64,000 nucleotides of DNA from Phoma sp. XZ068. Its lineage: Eukaryota; Ascomycota; Dothideomycetes; Pleosporales; Didymellaceae. This document shows positions 19,056-29,057 of this stretch, one piece after another. The stretch lies in assembly GCA_004835665.1 (NCBI GenBank), contig RBKR01000021.1, positions 248,001-312,000 on the forward strand. The letters run 5' to 3'. The translations under genes were made by a program, and so were the position numbers. The notes beneath the pieces were generated by a model that saw only the letters and a program-made list of their open reading frames with translations, searched no databases and was not told the origin of the DNA. Numbering within the stretch: position 1 is the first letter of the stretch; every line of letters starts with the position of its first letter.

Positions 19056-20218
19056 ATGAGCTTCTTCACTGCTGTAATTCGACGCGCTTCAGTTCAATCA
19101 CTTCGTTTACCAATCACAGGAGTGCGTTTTTATTAACTCTTCTCATTATTATAAGCTAATGTTAAACAGCTATCCATTTCACGCGCCATGCATATCCAAT
19201 CTATTCCTATGTGTATGACGATCCCGATGGAAAGGTATTTACTCAGTTGACGCTGACAAGCATGCAGGGGAGGGGACCGGCAACAATTATGCCTACCTCG
19301 TTTCAGACGATAAGACACGTGAAGCCGTGATCATCGACCCAGCGCATCCGGAGGAGTACGTCGATTACACTTCCATGGCCTCTGCGGTATAACTTGACGA
19401 CTAACCTGCCATGTCTATAGGGTTCTCCCGGTCCTCGAAAAGGAGACAAAAGGTGGTCTGAAACTAACAAACATTATCAACACCCACCAGTAAGCTACTA
19501 CACTCTCTTTGTCGGCACAACCACTAACAAGTAGGAAGCCATCATGACCATGCAGGAGGGAACAAGGAGATTGTAAGCAAGATTCACCTACTACCATATG
19601 GACTAACTAATCAATCATAGCTCAAGCACTACAAACTCCCCATAATTGGCGGCCGCGATTGCACTCTGGTCAACAAGACTCCTAGCCACAAAGAGTCGTT
19701 CAAGATCGGTTCAATCGAGGTTACCGCTCTTCATACACCATGCCACACACAAGACAGCATTTGCTTCTATTTCAAGGATGGAGATGACAAGGCTGTCTTC
19801 ACTGGCGACACATTGTTCATTGGCGGCTGCGGGCGTTTCTTCGAAGGCTCAGCGGAGGAGATGCACAAGGCGCTGAACGAGACCCTAGCTGCACTGCCCG
19901 ATGACACAAGAGTGTACCCTGGCCACGAATACACCAAGGGCAATGTCAAGTTCGCAAATACAGTTGCGAAGGACAACGAGGCGGTCAAAAAGCTCGACAA
20001 TTATTCTCAGGCGAACAAGGAGACACAAGGCAAATTCACTATCGGCGACGAGAAGGTACGTCCGCACGAACCTTGTAGCCGCTGATAGCTTATACTGACA
20101 TCGCTAGAAACACAACGTCTTCATGCTCTATGCCGACCCTGCTATCCAGAAAGCCGTCGGGCAAACCGAACCTGTCGAAGTCGTACGCACACTGCGTGCG
20201 CTGAAGGACAAGTCGTAG
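19056..20218 (+). CDS. GLO2: Glyoxalase II (hydroxyacylglutathione hydrolase), seven exons
   Basis: Exons by phase and motif are 19056-19121, 19170-19212, 19268-19355, 19421-19489, 19539-19572, 19621-20055 and 20108-20218 (281 aa). Introns are 48-65 bp. The metallo-beta-lactamase metal motif is rebuilt across intron 4 as THHHHDHAGGN (H88, H90, D92, H93). The remaining ligands lie in HTPCHTQDS, FTGDTLFIGG and YPGHEYT. The enzyme hydrolyses S-D-lactoylglutathione to D-lactate and glutathione, detoxifying methylglyoxal. The first 28 residues (MSFFTAVIRRASVQSLRLPI and on) are basic, Ser-rich and lack acids, a likely mitochondrial presequence. An internal ATG at 19188 begins MHIQSIPMW, the usual cytosolic start, so one gene may make both forms. 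The acceptor of intron 4 is an unusual AAG. Confidence 0.9.
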
Positions 20219-20263
20219 GACGACCGCCACTGCGACTACACATGTAAAGGAGTCGGCTTAGAA

Positions 20264-20740
20264 GTGTACCGACGAGCGCAATTGAGAAACTACCATTTTT
20301 TCGACCGACATGCATTCAGTGACCTCATGCTCGCCAGAGACACCGCCGCCAAACAAGCGGCCAAATTAAAGTCACTACACACATCTTTCTACGCGCCACA
20401 AATGTACTTTTATCGCACGACTGGCACCTTCTCAACCATGTTTGGTAAGGAGTGCAGAAAGCACCCAGTACTGATTTACGAGAAGAGGAAGCCTGTCGAT
20501 CCCAGGCTTGTGGAACTGAGGGAGAAATTCTGGCCGACTACGAAGGAATCCCGAGCGCAGGCGGAGGCGTTGGCGGCGGCGGCCAAGGAGGTGGAGGCTC
20601 TCAAGAACAGGAGGAGAACTAGAATCAGAACTTGGGGCAAGTCTTTCGGTCATTCTTTCATAGCGTTTTTCAAACCTGGGCCACAAAAGAAGCAGAAGGA
20701 GAAGGCTCCTTACCAGTCACCATTCGCTAAACTTATTTGA
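20264..20740 (+). CDS. Small hypothetical protein, 158 aa
   Basis: An uninterrupted ORF begins 45 bp after the glyoxalase II stop on the same strand. The product is basic, with an Ala/Glu/Lys-rich helix (about 95-125) and a Lys-rich end (GPQKKQKEKAPYQ). No family is recognised. The very short gap means it would need a separate promoter inside the glyoxalase gene, or it may simply be an open stretch of a 3' UTR. It ends about 140 bp from the convergent ELG1 stop. Confidence 0.35.
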   Translation: MYRRAQLRNYHFFDRHAFSDLMLARDTAAKQAAKLKSLHTSFYAPQMYFYRTTGTFSTMFGKECRKHPVLIYEKRKPVDPRLVELREKFWPTTKESRAQAEALAAAAKEVEALKNRRRTRIRTWGKSFGHSFIAFFKPGPQKKQKEKAPYQSPFAKLI

Positions 20741-20881
20741 CTTACTGGTTTTTCACAGTTCTAGTGGGTGGGCAAGACACCAATGTGGGACACAGTAGTA
20801 TAGGGTAAAATGCATAGCTTCATTGATGTAATCTTGATATTCGTTACTTTCTCATTCATACATGTGTCAACTATCATGTAT

Positions 20882-23800
20882 TCACGCCGCTTCCGCATCC
20901 ACCAGCATCTCCCCTCCCCCCACATCGTCAACACTCTTCTGCGTACCCGCCACACTCTCACTCGCCTGCGTTCCCGTCACACTATCCGTCATGCTCCCCT
21001 CTTCTACACCCTCTCCCTTCCACCCCATCCCCGCCCAACTACTCCCCGCTGTTCGCATCACCGACTCGAAGTTCAAGTCCCTGTGAAACCACCGCTCCCG
21101 CCGCTTCGTGTGCCGCTCTCCACCCTCCATCGCCGTGCGACTTGCCCTCGTCGTGCGCCCGCGTTTCGCTCGTCCACCTTCGGACAACAAATTACCAAGG
21201 CGGATGCGCTGCGTCTCGAGCACGAGTTCGTGCGCGACGATGCTGCGGACGTAGGGCGCGAGATCGAGGGTGATTGTTGAGAAGGCGCGGTCGAAGGATG
21301 TTGGGGTTAAGGTGTAGGAAGTGCGGTAGTCGGGTTGGTAGTCGGCGAAGAGCGAGTGTGAAGGCGGAGTGGCGAGGATGTCGAGGGCGGATGAGAAGGC
21401 TGAGCGTGAAAGGGGGTGATGGACATCGCGGTGGGTTTTGTGGAGAAGGATTTGTTGGGTGTAGCGTTGCTCTGGATGCAAGTCCGAGGGGACACCATGG
21501 CTCGCGCGGTGGGCTAGCAAAGGGTATAGGCGGTGACTGAGAAGGTGTGTCTGTGTTGCTAGAGATGTGTCGAGGCGCAGGAAGTCGGTTGGTTCGTCCG
21601 CCTGTAGAAGGGGCGCGTCAATGGTGTAGCTTAGGCGCTCTTTGTCTGTTATTGACGAGAGCGTAGAATCGATGGGCCGGTCGTGCATGTTTTCATAGGA
21701 AGGGAGATCGTTGCGGGAGTAAATATCGGAGGCGCTGAGGGCGTCGGAAAACGCTACTAAGCGATCGAGTTCCTCAAGTTGAAGGGCATGAGCGTCTCCG
21801 TTGCAGTTGACAAGCTCGTTGCTATGCTGGTCATGTGCGCTCCAAGAACTCGGGTTGATGCCCCAATCGTTCCAGACTTCCGTCAATAGCTCTACTTCCT
21901 TGTCGAACACGACATTGCTCTTTGCCTCGAACACGTTGTGCGATAACCAACCCATTCCAGACTGATACGTATGTTCGCTCGCGACTCGGAGCAATCGACC
22001 ATGGATATCGACATCCTTGCCAGGCGGCCACCGCTGGTACATCCATTCCAGCCCTCCCTTCTTGTCGCCAACAGACATCTGACACCAGAAATTCAGTTCT
22101 GTAATACTGGCGCGAAGGTCTTGATTCTTTGAGCTGTAGAGATCGCTAATGGCCTGTCTCTGCAATATGTGCCCCTCTCTCCCTGCTAGCGCAATGAGAT
22201 AGTCAGTCGCGAGGTCAATAGGAGGTGGAGTAAGGCGCAATATAGCCGCCATTGGCAAAGCCTGAGTAGGAATCTGCAACTCGTCGTTGCAGGTGATGAC
22301 AATAGGTCGCTTCGATTGCGCAGCGAGCTTGATGATCTGCGCCCAGAAGTTCTGATCCTCCTCAAATAAGATATCCGCCTCATCGATAAGAATGAGTGAT
22401 TGCTTCTGCGACTTGCGCGAGGCGCCAGCAATGGGCAACATGGCTTGAGCAGCTGGTATTGTTCTGGTCTTTGCAGGAGACTTTATTGAAGCCTGAGCCC
22501 TTGGCTTCGGCTTCGGCTTTGCGGCAGGCTTTGCCGCGAAGAACGAAGTCATAGTACCTTGCCTTCCGCTGTCGAGATCTTTCTGGAATGCCTTGTCGCG
22601 CTCATGGTCCGTATCATTGTCGGTACCAATTGGGGTGGGTTTCGGTTTGGTTGGTAAGTCGCATCGCTGATGATTCACCAAGTGGTTGGCGGTCATGTCA
22701 CCAACTTTGTCCTGGATGTCCCTGCCAGAACGTCGAACACCAGAGTGAAGTTCAAAAACCTCGAAGTCTAGCTCCTTGGCCACAGCGTGTACTGTCGCGC
22801 TCTTACCGCAGCCATGAGGCCCGCTGAGAAGGACCACGTTTTTGTTTCTTGTCCATCTCGGTCGTCTCAGGGAAGGGTATTGACGCGAAGCGATGTTGTT
22901 CGAATCGAGCTCAACCATCTCCGAGTCGTCGTCGTCGTCTTCGTCATCGGACACGATGAAGTCATCCACTGCCGTTTTCCTCTTCTTCTTAGGTGGCCTT
23001 TTAGTGTCTTGTGGAGTACTAGTCTTTGAAGGGTCTTGCGCCGCTCCTACAGCCATGACTGTTAAGCTTTTCAGCCAGTCTTTGAGTGTGGATGCTTCTT
23101 TGCCTGGTTGCAGTACGTGATTTGCCTCCCTCGGTTTGTACTTCTGTACCCATGCTTGGGGCTCGCATCTGCCCTCGTCGAAGGGCGTAAGCGTATGCTC
23201 AATCTCATCGAATAGCGTAGTGATGGCTGGGTGTGTTTTGGCATAGAGTCGCTGTGATAATGTCTCGATCGGTGCTCGAATCTGGGTGCGCACCTTGTGT
23301 TGGATGTCGATTCCAGTAGTCAGTAAGCGTGTTGGTAAACGCACATCTTCAGGTGGCGCAAACTCAAGAGCAACCGGGTCCGATCTTGGTGTCAGGCCAT
23401 TCGACAACTGGACAGCCAGTCTCGTGATGACATCTTCCTCAGCGGACAGGGTGTACACATTGCTCTTCAACTTTGCAGGTCTCAATATCAAGCTTGTTGG
23501 GGGCGGCTGTAGAGGTGGTTGGTCCACAACCATGTGATCAAGATTCCGGACATGAGCAGTCTCCTTTGAAGGCCACAAGGGTTCATTCAGTCCAGAATGC
23601 TTAGCCAGCCGATTGTTCTTTGATGGCAAGCCAAAGTCGGGCAAATCCTCCTCATCTTGCTCCTTCCGTCTCTCAGCCCTCAGCTTTCCTGGAGTACAGG
23701 CACTCTTCCTTGGAGTTAGTGGTCGACGTTCGGCTTCTGGCTTTGAGGGCGCTTCTCCCTTCTTCTGACCAGCCTTGCCTGTAAAGAAGGGGTGGGGGTT

Positions 23801-24763
23801 TTTGGGTGGTCCAGTAGGCTTTGGTGGGACAATTGACACACGTTTCTCAGATGACTTGCCACCGTTGAGAATCGCTTCAATCTTTTGTCCAGTAGCCAGC
23901 CTGGAAGCATTGTCCGAGCCATATCGAATGATCGTAATTGTGGAAGAGAGGTTTTTGATCTTAGCGGCCTTTCGAGGACGCCCTCTTCGCTTCGGTGTCG
24001 TTGACGTCGGGGGCTCGGGCTTCTTCGGGGGACTCGATACCAACTTGCCGGTCTTGGTGACTTTTATCTGCTTTTTGGGGGTGGTTTTGGCAGTCGTGGT
24101 CTCGGTAGCCTCTGGAGGGACGTTCTCATTGCCGGTCTCTGCGACCTGCGCTCCAGCATTTGGTGGTGTAACGGACCGTGGCTGAATCTCAGCAGCTTGA
24201 GGAAGTGACGACTCAGGTACAGCATCTTCGGGGACGCTTGTAGTGATAGGAGGAGAAGATCCCAGGGCTTCACCCTTTGGTGTACTAGTAACCAATGTAT
24301 CGACCATGACATCGTCTATGACCTCTTGTGTATCTATCAACCCAGCCTCAGTTTTCAGTTGGTGATATAGATCTGACGGCGGAACTTCCGCGGTTTGACA
24401 GATATCAATCGGATCCATTGTAGGCTCCGGTGATGCTGTCTTCCTCCGTTTCCTTCGGTCCAAGTTCAAGTCCTCTTCTAATGACGGTGCTGCCTGTTCT
24501 TCGGTATCAGCCTTCAAGGCTCCGTCCTCGGAAAGGATAGCCGGCCGCCGAGCAAAAGTATCTAGAGACGGCTGGTTATGTGTATGCTCCGCTTTTTTTG
24601 TGCGCTTCTTTCGGGGCCTCGAGGCCTTCGAACTGGTGTCCTGCACGCCATAGTCCTGGTCGTCATTCGTTTCGTCGTTGTTCGTAGTATCTTCGTTCGT
24701 TGTTGGGACTGAGACCTGAGCTTCTGGAGGACCGTCAGTATAAAGGTCCGATGCGTCATTCAA
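20882..24763 (-). CDS. ELG1: Elg1/ATAD5-like RFC-type clamp unloader
   Basis: A single-exon 1,293-aa protein. The first ~550 residues are disordered, with Lys-rich patches and an AT-hook-like KRRGRPRKAAK near residue 260. An AAA+ ATPase core follows, with Walker A GPHGCGKS at 648-655 and Walker B LILIDEAD at 790-797, then ITCNDE (sensor 1 region). Combined with the long N- and C-terminal extensions this is the Elg1/ATAD5 pattern. That protein replaces Rfc1 in a clamp-loader-like complex that unloads PCNA and supports genome stability and telomere length control. A textbook PCNA-interaction motif, QGTMTSFF, lies at 735-742, between Walker A and B. The C-terminal ~450 residues are the helical collar region. 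It is divergent from UTP8. Rfc1 and Rad24 are less likely because there is no BRCT domain and the extensions fit Elg1. Confidence 0.82.
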   Translation of the reverse strand: MNDASDLYTDGPPEAQVSVPTTNEDTTNNDETNDDQDYGVQDTSSKASRPRKKRTKKAEHTHNQPSLDTFARRPAILSEDGALKADTEEQAAPSLEEDLNLDRRKRRKTASPEPTMDPIDICQTAEVPPSDLYHQLKTEAGLIDTQEVIDDVMVDTLVTSTPKGEALGSSPPITTSVPEDAVPESSLPQAAEIQPRSVTPPNAGAQVAETGNENVPPEATETTTAKTTPKKQIKVTKTGKLVSSPPKKPEPPTSTTPKRRGRPRKAAKIKNLSSTITIIRYGSDNASRLATGQKIEAILNGGKSSEKRVSIVPPKPTGPPKNPHPFFTGKAGQKKGEAPSKPEAERRPLTPRKSACTPGKLRAERRKEQDEEDLPDFGLPSKNNRLAKHSGLNEPLWPSKETAHVRNLDHMVVDQPPLQPPPTSLILRPAKLKSNVYTLSAEEDVITRLAVQLSNGLTPRSDPVALEFAPPEDVRLPTRLLTTGIDIQHKVRTQIRAPIETLSQRLYAKTHPAITTLFDEIEHTLTPFDEGRCEPQAWVQKYKPREANHVLQPGKEASTLKDWLKSLTVMAVGAAQDPSKTSTPQDTKRPPKKKRKTAVDDFIVSDDEDDDDDSEMVELDSNNIASRQYPSLRRPRWTRNKNVVLLSGPHGCGKSATVHAVAKELDFEVFELHSGVRRSGRDIQDKVGDMTANHLVNHQRCDLPTKPKPTPIGTDNDTDHERDKAFQKDLDSGRQGTMTSFFAAKPAAKPKPKPRAQASIKSPAKTRTIPAAQAMLPIAGASRKSQKQSLILIDEADILFEEDQNFWAQIIKLAAQSKRPIVITCNDELQIPTQALPMAAILRLTPPPIDLATDYLIALAGREGHILQRQAISDLYSSKNQDLRASITELNFWCQMSVGDKKGGLEWMYQRWPPGKDVDIHGRLLRVASEHTYQSGMGWLSHNVFEAKSNVVFDKEVELLTEVWNDWGINPSSWSAHDQHSNELVNCNGDAHALQLEELDRLVAFSDALSASDIYSRNDLPSYENMHDRPIDSTLSSITDKERLSYTIDAPLLQADEPTDFLRLDTSLATQTHLLSHRLYPLLAHRASHGVPSDLHPEQRYTQQILLHKTHRDVHHPLSRSAFSSALDILATPPSHSLFADYQPDYRTSYTLTPTSFDRAFSTITLDLAPYVRSIVAHELVLETQRIRLGNLLSEGGRAKRGRTTRASRTAMEGGERHTKRRERWFHRDLNFESVMRTAGSSWAGMGWKGEGVEEGSMTDSVTGTQASESVAGTQKSVDDVGGGEMLVDAEAA

Positions 24764-25214
24764 AGATCATACTGGATGGCTTAGAGAAGAATGGATGCAC
24801 GTTCTTGGGCTCTTCAAGATGCATGGCAGTATGCACTGCAGTAAGAGCCATTGACTTGAGGCCACAATCACCGCGACATAACTTGGAAGGAGGTGTATAG
24901 ACTGGAAAGACAGACGGTCGCGGGGAATATATGCAGGGCCCTCAAGTAAGAGAGGAGGTGTGGAAGTGTGATGTGACTGTCCTCAACCTGCCTCCCGTCT
25001 ACGCGACATGATGATGCACGCGACGCGCCTTGAGCTAAAGTGGATGCAGGGGTCCACTTTTCCGCCGCAGGACAAGCCACAGGCCGAGCCACAGCGTGAG
25101 CCACCGCTAAAAGTGCCCCATTTATCTTTTTCATCTCCATCTCGAAAGTTGCAGGCGCGACCAGTGCAGCGATCAGAGCAGACCTTGCACAACACAACAG
25201 GCCGGGCAAATACA
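24764..25214. promoter_or_regulatory. Divergent promoter region of ELG1 and UTP8
   Basis: About 450 bp between the two diverging start codons, so both promoters should lie here. No specific binding site is assigned. Confidence 0.5.
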
Positions 25215-28066
25215 ATGTCGTCCGACAAGGAAATTGGCGCGCCATTCACTCTGGCTTCGCTGTCGAAGCCCGTCAGCTCCACCCACGGCCGCATACATGC
25301 AACTGGTGTGTGCAGCCTCAGTGGGATCAAAAAGAGGAAGCGCACAGAAATTGTCGTTGGCGTTGAGGGTGAATGCATAAGCATTTACAGCGTATGTGAC
25401 TCTGCGCCCGCTCTACAGGCTACCATCTAATCTCTTATTAGCTGCAAAACCCTCAACTCGTCACCTCATATGCGCTCCCGCCCAGCGCATCCTTCACAGC
25501 CGCCCCATACTCGACATACCGAAAGGGCTCGTCCAAGACACCAGCCCACCGCTTTACCTACGCCTCCGTCACGGAATCGACCGCTGGCGCAAAATCACAG
25601 CTCGTCTGCTTCCACGAGACGATCCTCGGCGACAACGCAGAGACTTCGAAAACCTCGTACACGCCCTCCAACGGCTCCCAGGTCTCGACAATCGAGTCCC
25701 TCCCCGTCGCAGGTGGCGGCTCAAGCAAGAGTTCCACGCACGACGTCCTCGCTACCTTCGAAAACGGAGATGTTATTTGTCTCTCGGCGGATCTCTCCAC
25801 GGTCCACTGGGTCGCAAACTTGTTGTCAGCGGGCGCGCAGAAGGACAAGGATTTCAAGATTGAGAATGTCACGCTGTCAACTGCCCGCAACGTAGCTCGG
25901 GGCTTGTTGCGCAGCAGAGAGGACATCGCGGCTCTATTGAGCCCCGAATCTAGCGATGCGTCCGATTTGCTAGAGCTCACACAGATGCTTTGCGTTATTG
26001 GGCAGACCACAAGCGGTACCAGGATCTTGCAGCTTTTGCAGGTGCAGCCTCGGAACGCGGATCTCCCTTCGAGCCAGCGACAACCTCTCAAGCACCTGCT
26101 CTCCATCAGCCTACCCAAGCCTTCAAGTATATTGCTCCGCACAGACTCAACCGCGACCTACTCCTTGCACGCTACTAGTGGTGCGCTGCACATTCTGGTC
26201 GACGGCGGCATCATCTCATACGATCTGTCGGGGACAGTACCGAAGATCAACTCGGAGCTTCTGCTCACTGAAGCAAAGATCGACTCGTTCTTGCGCATTT
26301 CTCAGGACATTGTATTCGCAACAGCCCCAGGTTCATGCCGTGCGTTTGACGTCAAGTACAATTCTCTGCAAGCCTACCTGACCCTGGATACGTCTCCTTC
26401 ATTGGACGATACCGTCTCCAAGAAGCGGAAGCACGCTCAGCCTGACACCGAGACATCAGCCACGCCTCAACTGGTAGCGTACTACGCCGAGCTCGGTCTC
26501 GTGGTAGCTGTACGTGACGATGAAATCCTCGGCATGCAGTACGGAGGCACAAATGCACGCAAGCGAGTAAAGACTGAAGGCACTCTGCTCATTGATGCGC
26601 TGGGCAAGGGCATCGCAAAGCCGAAGGCTGGCGCAGAGTCTGCCAAATGGCTAGACCGGAAGGAGAAGCTGGACCGTTACGCTTCGAAGAGCAAGATTGC
26701 GAAGTTCGAGGGTGTTCTCGCTTCATGCTTGGGTATTCCGCTGGAGAAGAAGACAGATACACAAGCCAAGCAGGAAAACGAAATCAAGGGTGGACCATTG
26801 ACTAACGGTGTGGGCCCAAGTATACCAAAAGAGGACGCAACGGTTGCTGAGAAGGCTGATGATGAGGCTTCCGAAGATCAACTAAGGAAGTGGAACCTCC
26901 CTTCGGCCATCCCTGAGTCGCAACGACAGCTGCACCGTCAGCACGCTCTTTATGCGCTCAGCAAGATCTTCAGGTTTGAAGGTAACACCCTGAAAGTCGC
27001 TTTCTTCCCACCCAACGTCTTCCAATGGCTGCTACAGATTGGCCACCTAACCAAAGAGTCTATCCGCCGCGCCCTCTTGGACGAAGCGCCCGAGTTCGCG
27101 CACGCTGTTCCCAGAATCTCCGATGGGGATATTGTGAAAGCCATCGTAGCCTTCGACCCAGAACTGCATATCCTGTCCGCCGTGCTTAACCATAAGCACT
27201 TCCTCCCTATCGGCGAAGTCGTCGAAGCCATACGCCTCCTCACGCAGAGTCTGGACGACAAGCCTTCAACAGCCGAGGACACCACCAAGCTCCTCACCAA
27301 CGGCGCCGCCCCTGCAAACGAAGACATGGATGTAGACGTTGAGCTCGACGCCGCGACAACTGAAGTTGACCACGCCCTCACCGTCCTATCCAATGGTGTC
27401 TCCATCCGCTCCAATACTTTGCGTCCAGCCCTGACACGCCTTCACACCTTCCCTGCGCCCCTCATTAGCTCAACGCTCCGCGCGGTTCTCCCCCGTCGTG
27501 ATCTCGAATCCCTGATCCGACTGCTGCACTTCGAGCTCAAGAATGGCGGCTGGTCCTCCCAATACGACTTCATCGACCCAGAGGCATCCACTGATGACAG
27601 TCCTGACGACCACGCCGTGACCATCATCGCGTCTCTGCTGTCCAGCACACTCGACGCCATTGGTGCAGGAGCCTGGCTCGCTGCCGTCGGCAACCTCTCG
27701 GAGGCCGATGAGGGCAAGGATATCATCGACGCGCTGCACGCGGACACATCAGAGGCTCTTAACGGATTCTGGGAGGCGAGGTATATGCGCGGCCTACTTG
27801 GAGAATTCCTACGCTATGCGGCGAATATGCCGAAGAGTCAGAAGCCGAGTAACAAGTCTCTTGAGAATCAGAACAAGCCATTTGCTGTTGCGGGTGTCAA
27901 GGAGGACGATTTGCCCATGCTGCCGCTCGGAGGGCGAGGCGATATGGGCATCGAGAAGACGAAGCAGGGCAAGGGTGGTCGCCGTGAAGAAAGGAGTAAG
28001 CGCGAAATTGGTATGTTGATCAGCAAGAAGGTTCCCAAGTATAGCTTTGAGAGGATTGTGGTTTAA
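25215..28066 (+). CDS. UTP8: Utp8-like small-subunit processome protein
   Basis: Two exons, 25215-25391 and 25442-28066, flank a 50-bp intron (GTATGT donor, CATCTAATC branch, TTAG acceptor) and give 933 aa. The N-terminal half (MSSDKEIGAPFTLASLSKPV, ISIYSLQNPQLVTSYALPPS, FENGDVICLSADLSTVHW) reads as beta-propeller blades. A Lys-rich segment with KKRKHA and KRVKTEG lies around 280-330, and the C-terminal half is helical, ending in KVPKYSFERIVV. This matches my memory of fungal Utp8 family proteins, subunits of the t-UTP/UtpA complex that act in rDNA transcription and 18S pre-rRNA processing. The call rests on overall pattern rather than a catalytic motif. A different nucleolar WD-like protein is the alternative. 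Confidence 0.65.
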
Positions 28067-29057
28067 GGGATGTTTGAGCTAGTTTGAGGCTGCTATGATG
28101 TGCATTTTGGATGGTACGAGGACGTCTGTAGATGAGACTTACAGAAGAACTTCTTTGTGAAGTTCGTATAATACGAGCTGATTGAAGCCGTCGTAAGAAG
28201 CACGCGTTATTCTTGTTTACATTGCATGTGTTTGAGGCCGTGAACCCTGGATTGTAGTAATGACTTTGTCCTGAGGAAGGCGATTGACACTGCGTATATG
28301 CCGGTGTCCCTATCTCACTTGCATATCGCAAGCTTCACTCAAGTATAGTTTGATTGTCGATACCAACAGCAGCGTCCAACCCAAGCATAATCTTTCACTA
28401 AAACCGTCGACGTTAAGCTCGTCTGTCAGGTCTCAAGCACGCCCATTCACCGCAGGCGCACCGACCTACAGTTGCCAGCATAGCTTCGCAAGACGATCAA
28501 GATCTAGCTCGACACGCTCTCACCTCTTGCCACATTCACCACACCACGCAGGCAGACTCAATCAGGTCAACACATTCTAAAATCAGCCCTATAACTTCAG
28601 CAAGAATGGCAAAACGCAAGAATCAGGATACAGAAGCTGCAGCTACACCGGCCAAGAAATCCAAAGCTACAAAAGAGGGTAAGCCCATTATTATTACTAA
28701 ACCTTGCATGGTGTTGTACAATGAGAAAGGTGAGGTGAGGATTAGGAGAGCATAGCGCCAAATGTCAAATGTCAGCCTCGTTTCCGAGGCACGGAGGGGC
28801 ACCATTGGTGGGGGTCAGCGCCAACAGCTGCCTCGCAAATGCCGTCACTTTACCACACGGCCCTGTCGTCTGCTCCAAAGCTTAGCATAGCTTCTGTTTC
28901 ACCATACCTTGTTTCTTCTCACCATATTTTCCTCGCGTCCTATTCTCCTCCCGCAGTTCTCGCTACCGCACACCCCGCCGTCGGCACACCCTGACCTCGC
29001 GCCTGCAATCGAGCAGTGACACCAGAAGAGATAGATACATAGGATCGCTGACTCAAC
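28067..29057. other. Intergenic region with an orphan exon-like ORF
   Basis: About 990 bp between UTP8 and DCN1. At 28606-28678 there is an ATG followed by 24 codons of Lys/Ala-rich sequence (MAKRKNQDTEAAATPAKKSK and on), ending at a good GTAAGC donor. No in-frame downstream exon is convincing. The rest shows no gene; the right part should include the DCN1 promoter. Confidence 0.45.
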
